64,000 nucleotides of DNA from Caulobacter segnis (GTDB lineage Bacteria > Pseudomonadota > Alphaproteobacteria > Caulobacterales > Caulobacteraceae): contig NZ_JARQWW010000004.1 of assembly GCF_029543125.1 (NCBI RefSeq), positions 1 through 64,000 of the forward strand, given 5' to 3'. This document shows positions 46,135 through 53,601 of the stretch, in pieces; position 1 is the first letter of the stretch; each line of letters begins with the position of its first letter. The position numbers and the translations under genes were made by a program. Below the pieces are notes generated by a model that made no database searches, was not told the origin of the DNA, and was given only the letters and a program-made list of their open reading frames with translations.

Positions 46135-46161
46135 GGAAGGCGGGCGACAAGCCCGCCTTCC
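46135..46161 (-). terminator. hairpin after the second flagellin
   Basis: GGAAGGCGGGC and GCCCGCCTTCC form an 11-bp perfect stem with a GACAA loop, beginning nine bases after the flagellin stop. No T run follows, so it may act as a 3' stabiliser as well as a terminator. Confidence 0.65.
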
Positions 46162-46169
46162 TGAGTTCC

Positions 46170-46991
46170 TTAGCGGAACAGACCCAGCACGGTGGAGGTC
46201 GAGGAGTTGGCGATCGACAGCGCCTGCACACCGAGCTGTTGCTTGGTTTGCAGAGCGGTCAGTCGGGCGCTTTCCTTGGCCAGGTCGGCGTCGACCAGGT
46301 TGCCCACACCGGCATCCAGGCTGTCTTGCAGCTTGTTGATGAAGGTCAGGTGGGCGTCCAGGCCGGCCGAGTTCGTACCCAGCGAAGCCAGCTTGTTGGT
46401 CGCCGTCGACAGAGCGGTCGTGATCGTGCTGACCATGTCCACCGCGTCAGACGCGTTGGTGAAGGTCGAGTCCGAATCCAGACCCAGGCCGCCCAGCGAC
46501 AGGTTGCGCGCGGTCACGGTGAAGGCGTCGCCCGAATCGTTCGACAGGAACGACATGGAGTTCGTCGAGCCGTCGATGATGTTGGCGCCGCTGAACTTGG
46601 CGTTGCTGACGGCCTTGGTGATCTGATCGCGCAGCGAATTGAAGTCGGCGGCGAGCGTTTCACGGCTGGCGGTGGTGATGGAGGTGTCAGCCGCAGCGAG
46701 GGCCTTTTCCTTCATCTTGTTCAGCAGGTCCACGACCGTGTCGCCGGCGGCCAGGCCGACGTCGATGGTCGATTGACCGCGCTGCAGCGAGTCGCGCACG
46801 GCGTTCAGCGAGTTGGAGGTGGCGGCCTGGTTCTTGGCGATAGCCCAGATGGCGCCGTTGTCCTTGGCGGTGGCGATCTTCTTGCCGGTGTTGATGCGGC
46901 CTTGGACCACGCCCAGTTCGGTGTTGGTGCCGTTGAGGGTCTGCAGGGCAGCCATAGCCCCGACGTTGGTGTTCACGCTGTTCAGCGCCAT
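46170..46991 (-). CDS. flagellin (sigma-54/FlbD-type promoter)
   Basis: The 273-residue filament protein starts [21 protein letters not shown] and ends [15 protein letters not shown]. The D0/D1 helices are conserved, and the central part is short as in Caulobacter alpha-type flagellins. AAGGAA lies in the loop of a hairpin touching the ATG. A canonical GG-N10-GC sigma-54 element is 72-87 bases upstream, and a perfect 24-bp inverted repeat of FlbD-like sites is about 160-210 bases upstream. The C-terminal half is nearly identical to the 47270-48091 flagellin, including 148 identical bases. Confidence 0.95.
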   Translation of the reverse strand: MALNSVNTNVGAMAALQTLNGTNTELGVVQGRINTGKKIATAKDNGAIWAIAKNQAATSNSLNAVRDSLQRGQSTIDVGLAAGDTVVDLLNKMKEKALAAADTSITTASRETLAADFNSLRDQITKAVSNAKFSGANIIDGSTNSMSFLSNDSGDAFTVTARNLSLGGLGLDSDSTFTNASDAVDMVSTITTALSTATNKLASLGTNSAGLDAHLTFINKLQDSLDAGVGNLVDADLAKESARLTALQTKQQLGVQALSIANSSTSTVLGLFR

Positions 46992-47012
46992 TCGAGAGTT
47001 CCTTTTTCTCGA
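46992..47012 (-). promoter_or_regulatory. hairpin presenting the flagellin Shine-Dalgarno
   Basis: On the mRNA strand, TCGAGA and TCTCGA pair around the loop AAAAGGAAC, which contains the ribosome binding site, and the stem ends directly at the start codon. Such a fold could control initiation, for example through FlbT. Confidence 0.5.
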
Positions 47013-47062
47013 TTTCCGACGTCGTTTTGACGGCCGGGGGCATTTTGCCCATGGTGATGGGT

Positions 47063-47078
47063 AGCAATGACCGGGCCA
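47063..47078 (-). promoter_or_regulatory. sigma-54 promoter of the second flagellin
   Basis: The minus strand reads TGGCCCGGTCATTGCT, matching TGGC-N8-TTGC with correct GG-N10-GC spacing. Transcription would begin near 47051, about 60 bases before the start codon. Confidence 0.85.
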
Positions 47079-47149
47079 AATCTGCCTAGCCGGCAGAAAT
47101 TTCCCAACGCATTGAAATTGCAGCGTTATAGGTTTGTTTAGAACAGAAA

Positions 47150-47202
47150 TGCCCGGCAACTTCTGCCGATTCCAGGGCGGAATCGGCAGAAGTTGCCGGG
47201 CA
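47150..47202. promoter_or_regulatory. 24-bp perfect inverted repeat made of two FlbD-like sites
   Basis: The arms 47150-47173 and 47179-47202 are exact complements separated by five bases. Each arm holds CCCGGCAACTTCTGCCGA, itself a CGGCA-N5-TGCCG repeat, with the core GCAACTTCTGCCGA similar to sites before the first flagellin. The centre is about 100 bases upstream of the -24 element, a normal enhancer distance. Confidence 0.65.
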
Positions 47203-47235
47203 AAAACGCCTCAAACGTACTTAGCTTAAAGTTAA

Positions 47236-47260
47236 TGGGGAGGCGGCGAGCGCCTCCCCA
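47236..47260 (-). terminator. terminator-like hairpin after the first flagellin
   Basis: TGGGGAGGCG and CGCCTCCCCA form a 10-bp perfect stem nine bases after the flagellin stop. The minus-strand tail ATTAACTTTAAG is AT-rich but not a pure T run. Confidence 0.7.
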
Positions 47261-47269
47261 TGCCAGTAG

Positions 47270-48091
47270 TTAGCCGAACAGCGACAGGACCGACTGCGGC
47301 GCCTGGTTGGCGATCGACAGGGCCTGCGTGCCGAGCTGTTGCTTGGTCTGCAGAGCGGTCAGTCGAGCGCTTTCCTTGGCCAGATCGGCGTCGACCAGGT
47401 TGCCCACACCGGCATCCAGGCTGTCTTGCAGCTTGTTGATGAAGGTCAGGTGGGCGTCCAGGCCGGCCGAGTTCGTACCCAGCGAAGCCAGCTTGTTGGT
47501 CGCCGTCGACAGAGCGGTCGTGATCGTGCTGATCATGGCGCTCGCGTCAGCGGCCGTGGCGAAGGTCGAATCCGAGTCCAGACCGATGCCTTGCAGCGAC
47601 AGGTTACGAGCCACCACGGTGAAGGCGTCGCCCGAGTCGTTCGACAGGAACGACATTTGATCGGTCGAGCCGTCGACGATGTTGGCGCCGCTGAACTTGG
47701 CGTTGCTGACAGCCTTGGTGATCTGGTCACGAAGAGTCGTGAAGTCTGCGGCCAGGGTCGCACGGCTGGCGCTGGTGATGGAGGTGTCGGCCGCAGCAAG
47801 GGCCTTTTCCTTCATCTTGTTCAGCAGGTCCACGACCGTATCGCCAGCGGCCAGGCCGACGTCGATGGTCGATTGACCGCGCTGCAGCGAGTCGCGCACG
47901 GCGTTCAGCGAGTTAGCGATAGCCGACTGGTTCTCGGCGATCGCCCAGATGGCGCCGTTGTCCTTGGCCGAACCGATTTTCTTGCCGGTGTTGATGCGGC
48001 CCTGCGAAATCTGAAGCTCGGTGTTCGTAGCGTTCAGGTTCTGCAGCGCAACCATCGCGCCGGCGTTGGTGTTCACGGAGTTAGCGATCAT
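47270..48091 (-). CDS. flagellin
   Basis: The 273-residue filament protein starts [20 protein letters not shown] and ends [15 protein letters not shown]. The helical ends and the [24 protein letters not shown] block are shared with the 46170-46991 flagellin. It is the flagellin closest to flaF-flbT. AGGGA precedes the ATG. Two tandem FlbD-like sites lie about 155-210 bases upstream, with a weaker sigma-54 candidate between. Confidence 0.95.
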   Translation of the reverse strand: MIANSVNTNAGAMVALQNLNATNTELQISQGRINTGKKIGSAKDNGAIWAIAENQSAIANSLNAVRDSLQRGQSTIDVGLAAGDTVVDLLNKMKEKALAAADTSITSASRATLAADFTTLRDQITKAVSNAKFSGANIVDGSTDQMSFLSNDSGDAFTVVARNLSLQGIGLDSDSTFATAADASAMISTITTALSTATNKLASLGTNSAGLDAHLTFINKLQDSLDAGVGNLVDADLAKESARLTALQTKQQLGTQALSIANQAPQSVLSLFG

Positions 48092-48137
48092 GGGTCCCTA
48101 CCATTTTGGTCGGAATTTCCCGGCTTTTTGCCGGACG

Positions 48138-48153
48138 AGCATTATGCTCACCC
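48138..48153 (-). promoter_or_regulatory. weak sigma-54 promoter candidate of the first flagellin
   Basis: The minus strand reads GGGTGAGCATAATGCT, with GG-N10-GC spacing but poor match at -24 (no TGGC). It overlaps a GAGCAT-ATGCTC palindrome. An alternative starting TGGCCTGG four to eight bases upstream has nine-base spacing. Confidence 0.35.
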
Positions 48154-48247
48154 AGGCCATCGCAAGCTGCGGACCACATTGCGGCGACAAGAAAGCCCAA
48201 CAAAAACAGAGGAAGACATCGCGCTCTTCAGCGCGCGCAATAAATCG

Positions 48248-48299
48248 CCAGCAAATATTGCCGAGCTAGCGGCACTTTCTGCCTGCAAATTTCGCCGAG
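48248..48299. promoter_or_regulatory. two tandem FlbD-like (ftr) sites upstream of the first flagellin
   Basis: CCAGCAAATATTGCCGAG (48248-48265) and CCTGCAAATTTCGCCGAG (48282-48299) match at 15 of 18 bases and are 34 bases apart, about three helical turns. They share the core GCAAnTnYYGCCGA-like pattern with the palindrome at 47150-47202. Confidence 0.6.
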
Positions 48300-48301
48300 C
48301 A

Positions 48302-48332
48302 GAAAGCAAAACGGCGCGGGAAACCCGCGCCG
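48302..48332 (-). terminator. rho-independent terminator of flbT-flaF
   Basis: On the minus strand CGGCGCGGG and CCCGCGCCG form a 9-bp stem with a TTT loop, followed by TTTTGCTTT. It lies 28 bases after the flaF stop. Confidence 0.85.
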
Positions 48333-48360
48333 CATCACACCACCACGATCGAATTGACCC

Positions 48361-48720
48361 TTAAGCTACAGCTCGCTGCGACAAGCCCTGCATGATCGCC
48401 CGATTGATCTCGATCAGAGGCTCGAACTCCTCTTCCTTGCGCATCACCGCGCTGGAGTGACGAGCGACCCAAAGGCTCAGGGAGATGATCGAGGCCCGCA
48501 GCTCAGGGGGCAGCCTGTTTGCGGACGACGAGCAGTCCGTCGCCAAGGCCGACCAAAGCTTGCGATTGCGATCCAGGGCGGCCATGCGCCCCTGAATATC
48601 GTCACGCGAACCAGCCGCCGCGTCCATAAGGCCGCGCGTCACCTCGCCAAACAGACGGTACTCAATGTCGCGAGGCGCCTCAGCGCTGGTTGCTATTTGT
48701 TGGTACGCCCGAAGGGACAT
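48361..48720 (-). CDS. flaF: flagellin chaperone/regulator FlaF
   Basis: A 119-residue helical protein, [31 protein letters not shown]..., with [12 protein letters not shown] and [19 protein letters not shown]; these match FlaF. In Caulobacter FlaF is needed for flagellin secretion and works against FlbT in controlling flagellin translation. Its 5' end overlaps the flbT 3' end by 41 bases in another frame, implying coupled expression. Confidence 0.92.
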   Translation of the reverse strand: MSLRAYQQIATSAEAPRDIEYRLFGEVTRGLMDAAAGSRDDIQGRMAALDRNRKLWSALATDCSSSANRLPPELRASIISLSLWVARHSSAVMRKEEEFEPLIEINRAIMQGLSQRAVA

Positions 48721-49105
48721 TCCCCAGCCTCTCGTTCTCGTACTCGATCAGTCGACGGCTCAGCATCAACGCCTTGTAGAATTCCTTCGCCAGAACATGC
48801 TTCGAAATGGTTACGCAATCGGCCAACACAGTCGGATTGCTGATCGCCCCCATGAACTCGCTCATTCGGCGGACGAACTCGTCGTAGTGGGCCTCAAGGC
48901 CACCCTCGTCGAGATACATCATCATTACGGGGAAGTAGATCCGCCGTGCCGGCGTAACCGCTTCCGAGGCCTGCATGATGTCCTTCTCACGAAGAACCGA
49001 GGCCTTGTTCTGCAGAATCACAGTCGCCCGCCGATCGCCGTTCTGCAGAACCGCTCCGTTCAGCACGAAGCGCTCCCCCGGCTTCAAGGACAACTTCAAC
49101 GGCAA
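48680..49105 (-). CDS. flbT: flagellin translation regulator FlbT
   Basis: A 141-residue protein, [35 protein letters not shown]..., with [28 protein letters not shown], typical of FlbT. FlbT represses flagellin translation by acting at the mRNA 5' leader until the hook is complete. The start is TTG 49105 with GGAGGGAAG about nine bases upstream. First gene of flbT-flaF. Confidence 0.94.
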   Translation of the reverse strand: MPLKLSLKPGERFVLNGAVLQNGDRRATVILQNKASVLREKDIMQASEAVTPARRIYFPVMMMYLDEGGLEAHYDEFVRRMSEFMGAISNPTVLADCVTISKHVLAKEFYKALMLSRRLIEYENERLGNVPSGVPTNSNQR

Positions 49106-49197
49106 GACAGCTTCCCTCCAGCCACGTCAGACAGGGGCTGAACTAGGCGAAACGTGGTTAACAAGCCGTTTCCCCGAGTTGCGCAACGCGCCACCCC

Positions 49198-49212
49198 TTA
49201 GCAATCAATTAA
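49198..49212 (+). promoter_or_regulatory. CtrA-like site upstream of the TPR-glycosyltransferase gene
   Basis: TTAGCAATCAATTAA fits TTAA-N7-TTAA with one change and lies 46-60 bases before the ATG. A GGTTAAC string at 49156-49162 is nearby. Confidence 0.5.
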
Positions 49213-49257
49213 GCATGCCAATTCAGATTCGAGTCACTTGAGAATCGGAAAGCGTCC

Positions 49258-51075
49258 ATGTCCTCCAGCAAAGCGCAGATATCCCACGCAGCCCTGCTCG
49301 GCACGACTGAGGTGGCGGCCGTAGGCGGCTGGGTGTCGCCGAAAGCTCCGCAGATTGGAGACTCCGCGTCCAAAACCGCCCTTGAACGCCTCAGCAAGGC
49401 CGTGGCGGATCTCAAACAGCAGGAAATGCCGAACATCCTGCGCCGGGCGATCAGCTCCATCCGGGCCGCGCGCTACGATGAAGCCGAGAAGCTGGCGCTG
49501 GCCGCCCTCAAGCTCGACAACAATCAGGGCATTGCTTGGCACGTTCTAGCGATCGCGCGGGAGAAGATCGGCGACTACGGCGGTTCACTCCGCTGCTACG
49601 ACGCCGCCCAGAAACTGCTGCCGGACGATGGCGCTATCGCGTTGGACCTGGGCCGGTTGGCAGGCCGGCTCGGCATGCCCGAGATCGCGATCAAGCTTTA
49701 CAGCATTCACCTGTCGCGAGACCCCGCATCTATCGAGGCCTCGAACAACATGGCGACCTCTCTGCGGGAGATGGGCCGTTTTGACGAAGCTATCGATGTC
49801 GTCAAACCGTTCCTGACGGAGCATCCTCAGAGCGACATGCTGTGGAACACGCTCGGCACGATTTTGTCGAACAAGGGCGATTCCGAGACCGCACGCATCT
49901 TCTTTGACGAAGCCCTCCGCCTGCGTCCCGACTTCGGCTTGGCGCTCTACAACCGCAGCGCCGCCCGCTTCGACCTGGGCGACATGGACGGCGCCATGAC
50001 CGACTGCGACGCCGCCATCGGTCTCGGCGGCTCCGCCAGTGATCTCGACAACATGCATTTCTCGCGGTCGCTGCTGTTGATCGCGAGCGGACGTCTTGAG
50101 GAAGGCTGGGAAGCGTACGAAGCCCGCTTCCTGCCGGGGCACACAAACGCTCCGCGGTTCATCGCGAAGGCGACGCGGTGGCGTCCTGGCGACGATCTCG
50201 CTGGCAAACACCTTGTCGTCTACACGGAACAAGGCATCGGCGATGAGGTGCTGTTCACCAATGTCATCCCCGACGTCATAGAGGCGCTGGGCCCGGATGG
50301 TCGCCTTACAATCGCTGTAGAACGACGCTTGAAGCCCTTGTTCGAGCGCTCCTTCCCCACGGCTCGCATCCTGAACCACAAGACGGTCAGTCTCGAAGGA
50401 CGCATCACGCGGGGCTCTCTGGAGATCGAAACCTGGGAGGATGTCGATTACTGGACCCCCATTGGCTCGCTCTTGCGCGAATTCCGCCGGTCGGTGGACG
50501 ACTTCCCGACACAGGCGGGCTTTCTCACCGCTGACCCTGAACGCGTAGCTTACTGGCGGGCTTGGCTTTCCTCGCTGCCAGCCGGTCCGAAGGTCGGCAT
50601 CCTATGGAAGAGCTTGAAAGTCCATGGGGACCGCGCCCGTGGCTACTCGCCATTCCATCAATGGAAGCCCGTGCTGACAGTCCCCGGCGCCGTGTTCATC
50701 AATCTTCAGTACGGGGATTGTGAGGAGGAGATCGCAATCGCCAAGAACGAGTTTGGCGTCGACATCATCCAGCCGCCGGGCCTCGATCTGAAGGAGGATC
50801 TCGACGACCTGGCCGCCCTCTGCACCGCTATGGACCTGATCATGGGCTGTGCGAACGCCACCACACAGATCGCCGGCAGTTGCGGCGCCCCGATCTGGAT
50901 CACTACCGGGCGTCTGAGTTGGACGCGCTTGGGAACGGACCACTATCCGTGGCACCCCAGCGCCCGCTGTTTCATCATCCCTGACTTCAGAGACTGGGCG
51001 CCGTTCATGGAGCATCTCGGTGAGGCGCTGACTCAGTTCGTAGTTCAAGGAACTGAGGTTCGGTCAGCGGGTTGA
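49258..51075 (+). CDS. FlmG/FlbA-type TPR protein with glycosyltransferase-like C-terminus
   Basis: A 605-residue protein. The N-terminal half (about 60-290) is a series of tetratricopeptide repeats, for example AWHVLAIAREKIGDYGGSLR and ALYNRSAARFDLGDMDGAM. From about 300 on, GDDLAGKHLVVYTEQGIGDEVLFTNVI and the later ALCTAMDLIMGCANATTQIAGSCGAPIWI recall GT-B/heptosyltransferase-like folds. Caulobacter FlmG has this design and links pseudaminic acid to flagellins bound by its TPR part; FlbA is a TPR protein next to flbT. Position beside flbT supports this. The catalytic residues cannot be set by eye. Confidence 0.75.
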   Translation: MSSSKAQISHAALLGTTEVAAVGGWVSPKAPQIGDSASKTALERLSKAVADLKQQEMPNILRRAISSIRAARYDEAEKLALAALKLDNNQGIAWHVLAIAREKIGDYGGSLRCYDAAQKLLPDDGAIALDLGRLAGRLGMPEIAIKLYSIHLSRDPASIEASNNMATSLREMGRFDEAIDVVKPFLTEHPQSDMLWNTLGTILSNKGDSETARIFFDEALRLRPDFGLALYNRSAARFDLGDMDGAMTDCDAAIGLGGSASDLDNMHFSRSLLLIASGRLEEGWEAYEARFLPGHTNAPRFIAKATRWRPGDDLAGKHLVVYTEQGIGDEVLFTNVIPDVIEALGPDGRLTIAVERRLKPLFERSFPTARILNHKTVSLEGRITRGSLEIETWEDVDYWTPIGSLLREFRRSVDDFPTQAGFLTADPERVAYWRAWLSSLPAGPKVGILWKSLKVHGDRARGYSPFHQWKPVLTVPGAVFINLQYGDCEEEIAIAKNEFGVDIIQPPGLDLKEDLDDLAALCTAMDLIMGCANATTQIAGSCGAPIWITTGRLSWTRLGTDHYPWHPSARCFIIPDFRDWAPFMEHLGEALTQFVVQGTEVRSAG

Positions 51076-51083
51076 TTCAGGGC

Positions 51084-51102
51084 GGCGGGGACGGTCCCCG
51101 CC
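51084..51102 (+). terminator. hairpin after the TPR-glycosyltransferase gene
   Basis: GGCGGGGA and TCCCCGCC pair around CGG, just after the stop. No T run. Confidence 0.45.
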
Positions 51103-51120
51103 AGCTCCAGGAGTCGCCCC

Positions 51121-51378
51121 ATGACCCCCGAAGTCGACTACCGATTTCATGACCCGCTGCCGCTCCGGCCCGCGCCGGATGATGGCGCGATCCGCCAGTT
51201 GAGTGCCGACGATACGGTCGACGAGGATGAAGACCTCGACGACGACGATGAAGACGAGGCCGAAGACGCCAATCCCCTCCCGCCCAGCAAGCTGGACAAG
51301 GAGAAGCAGCTCGATCACGGGCTGAAAGAGACCTTCCCGGCCTCCGACCCGGTCTCGATCAATCCCGGCGCCGACTAG
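51121..51378 (+). CDS. small acidic protein with an ETFPASDP C-terminal motif
   Basis: An 85-residue very acidic protein; a run of Asp/Glu (about 33-50, VDEDEDLDDDDEDEAED) is followed by KLDKEKQLDHGLKETFPASDPVS. The LxxxLxETFPASDP ending occurs in many small bacterial proteins of unknown role. It is a separate unit with its own terminator. Not assigned. Confidence 0.65.
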   Translation: MTPEVDYRFHDPLPLRPAPDDGAIRQLSADDTVDEDEDLDDDDEDEAEDANPLPPSKLDKEKQLDHGLKETFPASDPVSINPGAD

Positions 51379-51398
51379 ATCCACGCTGAAGCCTGATC

Positions 51399-51441
51399 AG
51401 GGCGGCGTGGGACTTGAATGTCCCGCGCCGCCCTTTAGTTT
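51399..51441 (+). terminator. rho-independent terminator after the acidic protein
   Basis: AGGGCGGCGTGGGAC and GTCCCGCGCCGCCCT form a 15-bp stem with one G-T pair, loop TTGAAT, followed by TTAGTTT. Confidence 0.8.
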
Positions 51442-51474
51442 GCGATCTGTTGAACACTTGTTTGGATCGATCGC

Positions 51475-52341
51475 ATGGGCCGTTTCGAAGGCACTCAGGA
51501 TTACGTCGCCACCGAGGACCTGAAGGTCGCCGTCAACGCCGCAATCGCACTTGAGCGGCCGCTGCTGATCAAGGGCGAGCCCGGCACCGGCAAGACCGTC
51601 CTTGCCTACGAAGTGGCCAAGGCCATGGGCGCCCCGCTGCTGACCTGGCACATCAAATCGACCACCAAGGCCCAGCAAGGCCTCTACGAATATGATGCCG
51701 TCACCCGCCTGCGCGACAGCCAGCTGGGCGAGGAGCGGGTCAAGGACGTCAAGAACTACATCAAGAAGGGCAAGCTCTGGGAGGCGTTCGAGGCCCCGGC
51801 GCGCCCTGTCCTGCTGATCGACGAGATCGACAAGGCGGATATCGAATTCCCGAACGACCTCCTGCAGGAGCTCGATCGCATGGAGTTCTACGTCTATGAG
51901 ACGGGCGAGACGATCAAGGCGGCTGTCCGCCCCGTGGTGATCATCACCTCCAACAACGAGAAGGAGCTGCCGGACGCCTTCCTGCGCCGCTGCTTCTTCC
52001 ACTACATCCGCTTCCCGGACGAGGCGACGATGCAGGCCATCGTTGACGTCCACTTCCCGGGCATCAAGGCCAAGCTGGTCGGCGAGGCGCTGCGCATCTT
52101 CTACGACATGCGCAAGGTGCCGGGCCTGAAGAAGAAGCCCTCCACGTCGGAGCTGCTGGACTGGCTGAAGCTGCTGCTGGTCGAGGACATCGACGAAGCT
52201 GTCCTGCGGGAGAAAGACCCGACCAAGCTGATCCCGCCCCTGCACGGCGCGCTGCTGAAGAACGAGCAGGACGTCCATTTGTTCGAGCGGCTGGCCTTCC
52301 TGGCCCGTCGCGAAGGCGGTTCGGGGCGCCCCGGCGCATAG
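51475..52341 (+). CDS. MoxR-family AAA ATPase
   Basis: A 288-residue AAA+ protein with Walker A GEPGTGKT near 37-44, Walker B PVLLIDEIDKAD near 111-122, and sensor 1 in VVIITSNNEKELPDAFLRRC (about 158-177). MoxR ATPases act as chaperones, usually with a VWA-domain partner encoded next door. No such partner follows here; the next gene is an unrelated lipoprotein behind a terminator. Confidence 0.88.
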   Translation: MGRFEGTQDYVATEDLKVAVNAAIALERPLLIKGEPGTGKTVLAYEVAKAMGAPLLTWHIKSTTKAQQGLYEYDAVTRLRDSQLGEERVKDVKNYIKKGKLWEAFEAPARPVLLIDEIDKADIEFPNDLLQELDRMEFYVYETGETIKAAVRPVVIITSNNEKELPDAFLRRCFFHYIRFPDEATMQAIVDVHFPGIKAKLVGEALRIFYDMRKVPGLKKKPSTSELLDWLKLLLVEDIDEAVLREKDPTKLIPPLHGALLKNEQDVHLFERLAFLARREGGSGRPGA

Positions 52342-52408
52342 TTTCGTTGCGGCGATTTAATGCTGCACCGGCAAGTCTTACCGCAATTTCATTGGACCCT
52401 CCCCCGGC

Positions 52409-52434
52409 CACGCCGCACCCTCGCGGCGTGTTTT
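52409..52434 (+). terminator. terminator after moxR, 16 bases before the next start
   Basis: CACGCCGC and GCGGCGTG pair around ACCCTC and are followed by TTTT. The next ATG is at 52451, so the lipoprotein gene cannot have a normal promoter after it. Confidence 0.7.
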
Positions 52435-52450
52435 GAGAGGGGAAGAAACG

Positions 52451-53155
52451 ATGAAACGCTCGTTCCTGTTCACGGCCGGAGTCGTGTGCGTCGCCGGGCT
52501 CGCCCTGGCCGCCTGCGGTCCTGACGGCAAGCCGCCGAAGCCCAGCAACAACCATTGGAACGACAAGGCCTCCACCGTGAAGGCGCGTCTGGAATGCCCC
52601 GACAAGCAGGGCGAGCTGACCCGCGTCAGCGTTGCGCCGGACGGCAAGTCCTGCACCTACACCGCGAAGGACGCCGAGGTGGTCATCCGCCACCTGCCCG
52701 TGGGTCCGGAAGGCGCACAGGCCGCCCTGGCGCCCATCGAGAACGATCTGCGCACCATCGTGCCGTTCGAAGTCCGCAAGCCCACGCCGGGCGGCAAGCA
52801 CACCGAGATCAACCTGCCCGGCCTGCACATCACCGCCCATGACGACGAGGGCGGCGACGGCGGCGCGGCCGAGGTCCGCGTCGCCGGCATTCACATCAAC
52901 GCCAATGAGAACGGGGCGGAGATCCGCGCCGAACACTTCGGCGAGAACGCCGTGCGCGCCAGCCTGATCCTGGCCGCCGGCGACGATGCGCCGGAACAGC
53001 ATGTGGTCGGCTATGAGGCCCGCGGGCCGGCGAACGGGCCCCTCGTCGTCGCCGTGGTCAAGGCCAAGGACCGGGACTACACCGACAACAAGGATAAGGA
53101 CGGGGTCTTCTCCAGCATGAAGAAGCTGGTGCGGATGAACGTCGACGAGAAGTAG
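52451..53155 (+). CDS. putative lipoprotein, unknown function
   Basis: A 234-residue protein with a lipoprotein signal (MKRSFLFTAGVVCVAGLALAACG; lipobox ALAAC, Cys22). The exported part has LECPDKQGELTRVSVAPDGKSCTYTAKDAEVVIRHLP and repeated short strands (INLPGLHITAHDDE, VRVAGIHINANENG) that look like a small beta structure. GGGGAAG precedes the ATG. Similar proteins are known only as hypothetical. The leader contains a terminator (see that entry). Confidence 0.72.
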   Translation: MKRSFLFTAGVVCVAGLALAACGPDGKPPKPSNNHWNDKASTVKARLECPDKQGELTRVSVAPDGKSCTYTAKDAEVVIRHLPVGPEGAQAALAPIENDLRTIVPFEVRKPTPGGKHTEINLPGLHITAHDDEGGDGGAAEVRVAGIHINANENGAEIRAEHFGENAVRASLILAAGDDAPEQHVVGYEARGPANGPLVVAVVKAKDRDYTDNKDKDGVFSSMKKLVRMNVDEK

Positions 53156-53161
53156 GCCGGA

Positions 53162-53533
53162 TCAGACCGGCTGGACGTCCACCACCTTGTAGGTGAGCGG
53201 GCGGCCGTCCTCGTCGGTCACGGTCACATATTCACCGACCGCGAAGCGGTGCTCGCCCAGGCGATGCACCGGTTCGTCGTCTCCATCATCCTCGCCGTCA
53301 TAGTCGAAGAACCAGCGGCTGCCCTTACGAGCCAGACGCCCGTCAGCGGCGTCCTCGTCCGGGGCGAAGCGGCGGACGGTGCAGTCGCCCTTCGCCTTGG
53401 CGTAGGCTGCCTCGTCCAACATGCCGTCGCTGGTCAGCGGGGCTGTCAGTGCATAGCCGCGATGGTCATCCCCGCCGGCGAATTCGGTGCCAGGATTGCG
53501 GGCCAGCCGCATCACGATGCGCGAAAGAGTCAT
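53162..53533 (-). CDS. hypothetical protein
   Basis: A 123-residue protein beginning MTLSRIVMRLARNPGTEFAGGDDHRGYAL, with an acidic middle (FDYDGEDDGDDEPVHRLGEHRF) and a C-terminal strand-rich part, VGEYVTVTDEDGRPLTYKVVDVQPV. No signal peptide. It lies in tandem downstream of a universal stress protein on the same strand (68 bases). The function is unknown. Confidence 0.65.
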   Translation of the reverse strand: MTLSRIVMRLARNPGTEFAGGDDHRGYALTAPLTSDGMLDEAAYAKAKGDCTVRRFAPDEDAADGRLARKGSRWFFDYDGEDDGDDEPVHRLGEHRFAVGEYVTVTDEDGRPLTYKVVDVQPV

Positions 53534-53601
53534 GGGTCTTCCCTTCTTCTTGTGGAGAATTGAGAGACAGAAACCGAGAGAATTCGGCGACTGCGCGGAG
53601 A

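Noticed and set aside
47221-47235. TTAG-N7-TTAA string between two flagellin genes
   Set aside because: It lies in an AT-rich tail right after a terminator and more than 200 bases from the next start, so a chance match is likely.
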